A stretch of DNA of 64,000 bases from Betaproteobacteria bacterium. GTDB lineage: Bacteria > Pseudomonadota > Gammaproteobacteria > Burkholderiales > Rhodocyclaceae. The stretch spans positions 124,001 to 188,000 of the forward strand of contig VEPL01000025.1 of NCBI GenBank assembly GCA_012026885.1. The letters run 5' to 3'. The translations under genes and the position numbers were made by a program. Each line of letters starts with the position of its first letter. Positions within the stretch are counted from its first letter, which is position 1. Below the pieces are notes generated by a model. That model was given only the letters and a program-made list of their open reading frames with translations. It was not told the DNA's origin and did no database searches. This document shows, piece after piece, positions 59,049-64,000 of the stretch.

Positions 59049-59783
59049 CTAGAACTCGTATTCGAGCTGCAGCCGGAAGGTGTTGTCCGGCGATGCGCTG
59101 GTGGTGCCGAAAAGCCATGCGGTGTTGTACTTGATCGCCTGGCGTCCGCCAAGGGCGAATTTGCCGAACGCAGCCGGGCCGATCTTGTGGACCTGCTCGT
59201 TACTGGGTTCCCAGTGATTCCATTCGCCCATGTCGCCGAAGCCCTGCAACCCGTATTCAAATTGGGGCAGCCAGCGGTACTTTATTTGCCACTGGTACTT
59301 GAATTCCATGTGGGTTGGCTCCTCGGTCTTGTAGGCTCGCTCGAAGAGCAGGTTGGCATTGAGCTGGATCTTGCCGAAATCGCTCTGGAACAACGGGCCC
59401 CATTTCACCTCCCAGCCTTCCGCATGGTCTTTCGGGCGCTCGATTTCCAGCAGGAAGCCGATATCGACCGGATATTTGCCGGTCTCGGTGAGCTGGAAGC
59501 GGTTCTCCCATTCAAACGCATCGAGGAAGGTGCCTTCGCCGTTTTCGCGCTTGTACTTGAGGTAGACCTCGGTGAACCACCAGCTCGTGGCACCGTAGCC
59601 GAAACCGATGCTGGCAGCGGATTCGCGCGGGTCATCGCCTTTCTTGGCCGTGCCGAACTTGAAGTCGATTTCCCGTTCGCCTTCCTCGACGATCGGGGTG
59701 TAAACATAGTCAGCGGGACCGGCGCTGGCCAGAACCGGGGTCAGCAGGAGCCCTGCAACCAGGATCGGTGCATACGATTTCAC
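59049..59783 (-). CDS. Predicted outer-membrane beta-barrel protein of the FTR1 operon
   Basis: A 244-residue protein with a signal peptide (residues 1-21, ending LASAG). The rest has alternating hydrophobic/aromatic strands (for example TSWWFTEVYLKYKRE and IQLNANLLFER) and ends with Phe (LQLEYEF), typical of outer-membrane barrels. The likely start is GTG 59783, with GGAATTCC upstream. It follows the FTR1 gene by 11 bases. It may be a channel for iron, but the exact family is unknown to me. Confidence 0.72.
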   Translation of the reverse strand: MKSYAPILVAGLLLTPVLASAGPADYVYTPIVEEGEREIDFKFGTAKKGDDPRESAASIGFGYGATSWWFTEVYLKYKRENGEGTFLDAFEWENRFQLTETGKYPVDIGFLLEIERPKDHAEGWEVKWGPLFQSDFGKIQLNANLLFERAYKTEEPTHMEFKYQWQIKYRWLPQFEYGLQGFGDMGEWNHWEPSNEQVHKIGPAAFGKFALGGRQAIKYNTAWLFGTTSASPDNTFRLQLEYEF

Positions 59784-59794
59784 GGCGGAATTCC

Positions 59795-60616
59795 TCAGGT
59801 GGATGGAGAAGAGGCGGGCCGGAAGCGGAATATGCGCATACCGGCAAGGATGACGATGAACGTCGAAAGGTAGAAAACGAGCTGGATGCCGGACGGCGAA
59901 GCTTCGTAGCCGACCAGCGTGTGCAGGAAGCGGCCGGTCAGCGAACTCATGTCGAGAAGCCAGGAGGTATCCCATACCGGGTCCGCGAGACTTGGCAGGA
60001 GGTCGGCCTGGACCAGGAATTGAGCAGCCTGACTCGACATGGCGCAGGCCATGAGCAGGATGAGTCCGCTGGTCGCCGCAAAAAACAGGCGTGCCGGAAT
60101 GCCGAGGATGCCGGCGTAAAGCGCCAAGCCGGCAGCGACGCCGGTCAGCAGGCCGGCCAGTCCGCCGCCCGCCACGGCCAGCGGGCTCTCACCGCTGGTG
60201 GCCAGGCCGAACAGGAAGAGCGCGGTTTCCGAGCCCTCGCGCAGGACGGCCAGTGCAATGACAAGGGCGAGGGTCGACATTTCGCGACTGCCCGAAGCGA
60301 CGTCGGCACCGATCTGCTTGGCTTCGCGTGCCATCTGGGCACCGTGCCGCGCCATCCAGATGTTGTGCCAGGCCAGCATGAGCGCAGCGATCCCGAGAAT
60401 TCCGGCATTGAACAGTTCCTGGCCGGTGCCCTCCGCAAGATCGGATATCTGCCCGGTCATGACGGCGACCAGGGCGGATCCCGCAGCGCCGACCACCACG
60501 CCGACTGCCAGCCAGCGGTTGCGTCCCGGCAAGCCACGCGTTGCTGCGGCGATGATGCCGATGATCAGGGCCGCTTCCAGCACTTCGCGGAAGACGATGA
60601 TGGCAGCGCTCAGCAT
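59795..60616 (-). CDS. FTR1-family high-affinity iron permease
   Basis: A 273-residue permease with seven predicted helices. The two iron-binding motifs of FTR1/EfeU are present: REVLE near residue 10 and REGSE near residue 125. In oxidase-coupled or cupredoxin-coupled systems it moves ferric iron across the inner membrane. The cupredoxin gene lies four bases upstream and the barrel gene 11 bases downstream, so the three form one operon. Confidence 0.92.
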   Translation of the reverse strand: MLSAAIIVFREVLEAALIIGIIAAATRGLPGRNRWLAVGVVVGAAGSALVAVMTGQISDLAEGTGQELFNAGILGIAALMLAWHNIWMARHGAQMAREAKQIGADVASGSREMSTLALVIALAVLREGSETALFLFGLATSGESPLAVAGGGLAGLLTGVAAGLALYAGILGIPARLFFAATSGLILLMACAMSSQAAQFLVQADLLPSLADPVWDTSWLLDMSSLTGRFLHTLVGYEASPSGIQLVFYLSTFIVILAGMRIFRFRPASSPST

Positions 60617-60620
60617 GGCA

Positions 60621-60950
60621 TTACTTGGCGATGATCTTGCCGCGCGCGGTCTTCGGGTTGAATTCGCCGAAGAAGGGGTAGCTTCCGGGGCTGAGCGGAC
60701 CGACGAAGATCGTCGCCTTTGCGCCCGCCGGAATCACCTTTTCGCGATTCAGTTCGTGGCTTTCGAATTCCTCGGGCGTGGCATCCTGGTTGTGAACGAC
60801 CAGCTTGATCTTCTGCCCGGCGGGGACCGTGATTTCCTCCGGCTCGAAACGATGGTCACGAATGACGAGGCTGACCTCGGTGTCGGCGGCTTGGGCGGTC
60901 AGCGCCAGCGTGACGAGCGCAGCGGCGGCGAGAAATCTGGATGTCGGCAT
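60621..60950 (-). CDS. Cupredoxin-domain protein of the iron uptake operon (FtrB/EfeO-cup-like)
   Basis: A 109-residue periplasmic protein with a signal peptide (residues 1-21). It has the iron-transport cupredoxin fold, with RDHRFEPEEITVPAGQKIKL and the segment ESHELNREK. It lacks the Cys of a type 1 copper site; FNPKTARG takes the place of the C-x-x-H-x-x-M loop. Related proteins (FtrB, the EfeO cupredoxin domain) handle iron and/or copper for FTR1 permeases. ATG 60950 has GGGAGATATAACACC ahead. Confidence 0.85.
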   Translation of the reverse strand: MPTSRFLAAAALVTLALTAQAADTEVSLVIRDHRFEPEEITVPAGQKIKLVVHNQDATPEEFESHELNREKVIPAGAKATIFVGPLSPGSYPFFGEFNPKTARGKIIAK

Positions 60951-60974
60951 GGTGTTATATCTCCCTTTTGGCAC

Positions 60975-60993
60975 AGTAATGATAATGCTTCGT
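60975..60993 (-). promoter_or_regulatory. Fur-box-like operator
   Basis: AGTAATGATAATGCTTCGT matches the 19-base Fur consensus at 12 positions, with the core TAATGATAAT intact. It overlaps the -10 element of the promoter listed next, so iron repression is expected. Confidence 0.6.
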
Positions 60994-61007
60994 ATTTATA
61001 TTCGCAA
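60979..61007 (-). promoter_or_regulatory. Sigma-70-like promoter of the cupredoxin-FTR1 operon
   Basis: On the minus strand TTGCGA (61007-61002) and TATCAT (60984-60979) are separated by 17 bases. The -10 matches the consensus at 5 of 6 positions and lies inside the Fur-box-like sequence. The remaining part of this 282-base gap (60951-61232) holds the FNR-like promoter of the opposite operon. Confidence 0.5.
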
Positions 61008-61118
61008 TAACTTTCGGTGTGCAGGGTGAGATTCCGGCCGATGCCGTATAACCTCGCTTCGTTTCCTGAACCGGCGCTCGGTCCGCGTCGGCATTGCCCG
61101 ATGCGAAATCGTCAAATG

Positions 61119-61132
61119 TTGACCAGGATCGA
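61119..61132 (+). promoter_or_regulatory. FNR/Dnr-type site upstream of the pentahaem/molybdoenzyme operon
   Basis: TTGACCAGGATCGA matches TTGAY-N4-ATCAA at 9 of 10 half-site bases. A -10 element TATGAT lies at 61155-61160. A start at about 61167 would place the site at -41.5, the exact class II FNR position. Confidence 0.65.
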
Positions 61133-61232
61133 AATTCGGCGATGGGCGGCCGTCTATGATCGTGGTCAATGGGCGAAGCGCGGCAGTAGCAGGTAGTGCC
61201 CGGGCAAGGTGGCCTTCGAGGGGAAAACATTG

Positions 61233-61532
61233 ATGGCGTGGCGAATGGCAGGGTGCATCGCACTGCTGGCCGGGAATGTGTTTGCTGACATCAGCACACC
61301 CCTCGTTGCCGGCCTCGATCCGTCGCGGCGCCCGCCCGAGGCGCCGGTGATCAGGGCATTCGAACCGCCGCCCGGCTGGCAGGCGCGTGCCCTGCGCGGG
61401 ATCGCCGAGCCACGCAACGGCACCGCCTTCCTCAAGGACCAAGGAGCTTGGTATACGCCTTTTGACCGGCCCGGCAGCACCGGTGTCTACGATATCCGCG
61501 GCTTCTACGGCGAAGGCGGGAGGCGCGACTGA
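61233..61532 (+). CDS. Small secreted protein of unknown function (99 aa)
   Basis: A 99-residue protein with a signal peptide (MAWRMAGCIALLAGNVFA). The mature part is rich in Pro, Arg and Gly (RRPPEAPVIRAFEPPPGW) and has no cysteine or known motif, so it is not a cytochrome. I do not recognise the family. ATG 61233 has GAGGGG upstream; GTG 61209 is an alternative start. The stop lies one base before the next ATG (TGAgATG), so it is coupled to the cytochrome gene. Confidence 0.65.
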   Translation: MAWRMAGCIALLAGNVFADISTPLVAGLDPSRRPPEAPVIRAFEPPPGWQARALRGIAEPRNGTAFLKDQGAWYTPFDRPGSTGVYDIRGFYGEGGRRD

Positions 61533-61533
61533 G

Positions 61534-62394
61534 ATGGCCGGCGTGCGCAAGGGCATCGGGTTGCTGTTACTCGTCGCGGCGGTCAGCGTGGTCGGCACCA
61601 TCGCCGGCCTGAAGCTGCGCGGCGATGCGCAGAAGCCGGAGGTTGCGCTGGCGCAGCCAGTGGCGGCCGTGCCCGAGCGCGACCTGCTGCGCGCCACCTA
61701 TGACCCCATCCATTTCCAGCCTGCCATCGCCACGGCCCGCGACGAGCAGTGCCTGGCCTGCCACCGCGAAGTCCTCGATGACCGGGTGCGCGAGCGCTCG
61801 CCGGCCGGCATCCGTGCCGATGCGAGCAAGGCCTGGTACCAGCAGACCACCGTCTACGCCGGCGACCAGGAAACCTTCCATCGCCGCCATCTCGTGACGC
61901 CGCTGGCGCGCGAGCTGATGAACCTGTCCTGCACCACCTGCCACGAGGGCAGCGACCCGCGCGACGAGGCGCCGGGCACATCGGCGACCGGAGCGGCACC
62001 GGGCGCGGCCCGCTTCACGCTGCGCAAGACGGTCGATACGGCAGCGACCTGCCTCAAGTGCCACGGCCAGTTGAACCGTGCGGTCATGGGGCTGCCGGGT
62101 GCGTGGCCAGACGTCAAGGCAACGTTCAACAACTCCTGCCTGCTCTGCCATGCGGCCATCCGCACCAACCGCCACCGCGTTTCCTATCTCAAGGCGGATG
62201 CCATCGAGGCGGCCGGGCAGAAGGATGCCGAGACATGCCATGGCTGCCACGGCGGACGGCCGTGGTACCGCCTCGCCTATTCCTATCCCCGCCATGCCTG
62301 GGAGGGCATGCCGGCCGAGGTGCCGGCCTGGGCGAAGGAGCGACCGACCGAGAGCGAGTCCCGCTTCCGCACGGTTGCGGTCAACCCGAAATAA
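61534..62394 (+). CDS. Membrane-anchored pentahaem cytochrome c
   Basis: A 286-residue protein with an uncleaved-looking N-terminal helix (about residues 7-27) and five CxxCH motifs: CLACH 73, CTTCH 133, CLKCH 173, CLLCH 202 and CHGCH 235. The several extra histidines (HRRH, HRV) may be distal ligands. It probably carries electrons between quinol oxidation at the membrane and the molybdoenzyme encoded 12 bases downstream. It does not match NrfB or NapC closely in layout. No quinol-oxidising subunit is seen within the window. Confidence 0.82.
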   Translation: MAGVRKGIGLLLLVAAVSVVGTIAGLKLRGDAQKPEVALAQPVAAVPERDLLRATYDPIHFQPAIATARDEQCLACHREVLDDRVRERSPAGIRADASKAWYQQTTVYAGDQETFHRRHLVTPLARELMNLSCTTCHEGSDPRDEAPGTSATGAAPGAARFTLRKTVDTAATCLKCHGQLNRAVMGLPGAWPDVKATFNNSCLLCHAAIRTNRHRVSYLKADAIEAAGQKDAETCHGCHGGRPWYRLAYSYPRHAWEGMPAEVPAWAKERPTESESRFRTVAVNPK

Positions 62395-62406
62395 AGGCCG
62401 AAATCC

Positions 62407-64000
62407 ATGGATCGCAAACCCGACTGGCGCAACCTGCTCAATCCGAACCGGCGCAGCTTCCTCAAGGCGGCCGGGGCGGGCGTCGCGGTCGCCGGGGCGG
62501 GCGGCCTCGTCGAAGTCGGCGGCGGCGGCCAGCAGGCGCAGGCCTTCGCCTACGAGCCGTATCCGACCGACGACCAGCTGACCACCGTGGTGACCTCGTG
62601 CGACCACAACTGCGGCTCGCGCCACATGCTCGTCGCGCACAAGAAGGGTGATGTCATCGTCCGCCTGTCGACCGACGACGGCCGCTACCAGGAAGGCGGC
62701 GCCTATGGCTTCGAGAGCGAGCAGGTGCCGCAACTGCGCGCCTGCCTGCGCGGCCGCTCCTACCGTTCGCGCCTCTATTCGCCCGAGCGCCTGCTTTACC
62801 CGATGATGCGCGTCGGCGAGCGCGGCGAGGGCAGGTTCAAGCGGGTGTCGTGGGACGAGGCCCTCGATTTCGTCGCGCGGCGCATGGTCGAGATCAAGCA
62901 GAAGTACGGGCCGACGGCCATCCTCGACCAGGCCTATGCCGGGACGTCGTACGGCGTGCTGCACAAGTCGGACCAGATCGAGGGGCTGCTCGCCCGCTTC
63001 CTCGGCATGTTCGGTTGCCGCACCAACTCGTGGTCGGTGCCCAGCTACCAAGGGACGACCTTCAGCTCGCGCATGACTTTCGGCACCATCACCGACGGCA
63101 ATGAGGACGATGCCTTCGCCCACAGCAAGCTGATCATCATGTGGGGCTGGAACCCGGCCTATACCTTCCACGGCGGCAACACCTTCTACTACATGCGGCT
63201 GGCCAAGCAGCGCGGCTGCAAGTTCGTGGTCGTCGACCCGCAATACACCGATTCGGCAGCCAGCTACGACGCCTGGTGGATTCCGATCAAGCCCAATACC
63301 GATGCCGCCATGCTGGCCGGCATGGCCCACCACATCTTCGCCAACAAACTGCAGGACCAGAAGTTCATCGACCGCTTCTGCCAGGGCATGGATGCCGGCA
63401 CGATGCCGGATCAGTTCAAGGACCGCGAGAACTTCCGGGATTACATCCTCGGCAAGTACGACAACACGCCGAAGACGCCCGAGTGGGCCGAGAAGATCTG
63501 CGGTGTTCCCGCGGCCGACATCCGGAAGCTGGCCGAAATGTACGCGACGACCAAGCCGGCGGCACTCAAGGCGAGCTGGGCGCCGGGCCGCGCCAGCTAC
63601 GGCGAGCAGTACAACCGCATGGCCGCGGCCCTGCAGGCGATGACCGGCAACATCGGCATCCTCGGCGGCTGCGCCGAAGGCGTCGGCAAGGGCTGGCACG
63701 CCGAATCGGTCGCCTATCCGTACGACGAGTTCGCCAATGTCTGGTACGCCTCGATCAAGTCGGACCGTTGGGCGCACTGCGTGCTCAACTATCCCGACGT
63801 GAAGCGCGAGGAAGTCGGCCTGTGGCCGCGCGGTGATGCACTCGACGGCAAGATCCCCAACATCCGGGCGATCTTCTGGCACGGCTCGGATTGGTTCAAT
63901 CAGCTCACCAACATCAACAAGGAAATCGCCGCGATCAGGAAGCTGGACCTCGTGGTGTGCATGGATTCGACGATCACCCCGTCGGCCATCTGGGCCGACG
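62407..64000 (+). CDS. TAT-exported DMSO-reductase-family molybdoenzyme (C-terminus beyond window)
   Basis: At least 531 residues of a molybdopterin oxidoreductase related to DmsA. The TAT signal RRSFLK (15-20) is followed by a hydrophobic stretch. The predicted 4Fe-4S motif is Cys65, Cys69, His73 and Cys113 (CDHNCGSRH and RACLRGRS): the third position, normally Cys, is His. Later stretches (SKLIIMWGWNPAYTF, VVVDPQYTDSAASYDAWWIPIKP) follow DmsA closely. A serine around residues 208-213 could be the Mo ligand. No DmsB/DmsC-like gene precedes it; the pentahaem cytochrome is the likely partner. Substrate unknown. Start ATG 62407 after AAAGG. Confidence 0.85.
   Translation, partial: MDRKPDWRNLLNPNRRSFLKAAGAGVAVAGAGGLVEVGGGGQQAQAFAYEPYPTDDQLTTVVTSCDHNCGSRHMLVAHKKGDVIVRLSTDDGRYQEGGAYGFESEQVPQLRACLRGRSYRSRLYSPERLLYPMMRVGERGEGRFKRVSWDEALDFVARRMVEIKQKYGPTAILDQAYAGTSYGVLHKSDQIEGLLARFLGMFGCRTNSWSVPSYQGTTFSSRMTFGTITDGNEDDAFAHSKLIIMWGWNPAYTFHGGNTFYYMRLAKQRGCKFVVVDPQYTDSAASYDAWWIPIKPNTDAAMLAGMAHHIFANKLQDQKFIDRFCQGMDAGTMPDQFKDRENFRDYILGKYDNTPKTPEWAEKICGVPAADIRKLAEMYATTKPAALKASWAPGRASYGEQYNRMAAALQAMTGNIGILGGCAEGVGKGWHAESVAYPYDEFANVWYASIKSDRWAHCVLNYPDVKREEVGLWPRGDALDGKIPNIRAIFWHGSDWFNQLTNINKEIAAIRKLDLVVCMDSTITPSAIWAD

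Noticed and set aside
61567-63882. A 771-codon minus-strand frame opposite the cytochrome and molybdoenzyme
   Set aside because: Antisense shadow; five CxxCH motifs and the DmsA-like frame on the + strand are clearly real.

Overview
The window looks like chromosomal DNA of a denitrifying betaproteobacterium, most likely Rhodocyclaceae (Dechloromonas/Azonexus-like). This placement is inferred from the gene set (cd1 nitrite reductase with a nirDL fusion, many c-type cytochromes, ilvE/zinc-finger/waaF and yajC/secDF/tgt/queA gene order) and not from a search. Most of the DNA is GC-rich with heavily overlapping genes. The first ~10 kb is visibly AT-richer and looks like acquired O-antigen DNA. 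No rRNA, CRISPR array, transposase or phage gene was seen. One tRNA gene (Leu, anticodon CAA) is present.

1-31.1 kb is a surface-polysaccharide locus. On the left, a methyltransferase and an edge-truncated gene run leftward. A rightward block (2.5-11.0 kb) carries polytopic GT-C-like proteins, a WbqC protein, a GT2 enzyme, a methyltransferase, an N-formyltransferase, a small EamA/ArnE-type flippase and a WecE-type transaminase, consistent with a formamido-sugar. A leftward block (11.2-13.9 kb) has the Wzm/Wzt O-antigen ABC exporter and a methyltransferase. The housekeeping gene valS and a small membrane-protein gene separate this from a 13-gene leftward operon (31.1 to 17.5 kb): rfbF, rfbG, rfbH, a NeuB-like synthase, three methyltransferases (one TylF-type, one FkbM-type), a TPP-dependent enzyme, an SDR, a GT2, a HAD phosphatase, GtrA and a polytopic protein. 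RfbFGH plus a TPP enzyme and a reductase is the signature of a CDP-3,6-dideoxy branched-chain hexose (yersiniose-type) pathway.

31.3-52.4 kb is mostly housekeeping: a leftward ilvE-zinc finger-waaF-SnoaL-yheT-algC-CYTH/CHAD run; a rightward NUDIX-secreted protein-mnmA-psd run; hemolysin III and GST genes; purB with two small genes; cytochrome c' and cytochrome b561; secF-secD-yajC-tgt-queA; tRNA-Leu; a Rap1a-like secreted protein; and the SUMT gene cobA.

52.6-59.0 kb is a denitrification operon: nirS, an ethylbenzene-dehydrogenase-type haem protein, a cupredoxin, nirC, nirF, nirDL, nirG, nirH. It is divergent from cobA, which would feed haem d1 synthesis. An FNR/Dnr-like box lies upstream of nirS. 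59.0-61.0 kb is a leftward cupredoxin-FTR1-outer-membrane-barrel operon under a Fur-box-like promoter. 61.2 kb to the right edge is a rightward unit of a small secreted protein, a membrane-anchored pentahaem cytochrome and a TAT-exported DMSO-reductase-family molybdoenzyme (cut by the window end). It has a well-placed FNR-type promoter and a Cys-to-His change in its predicted Fe-S motif; this is the best candidate here for an undescribed respiratory system.
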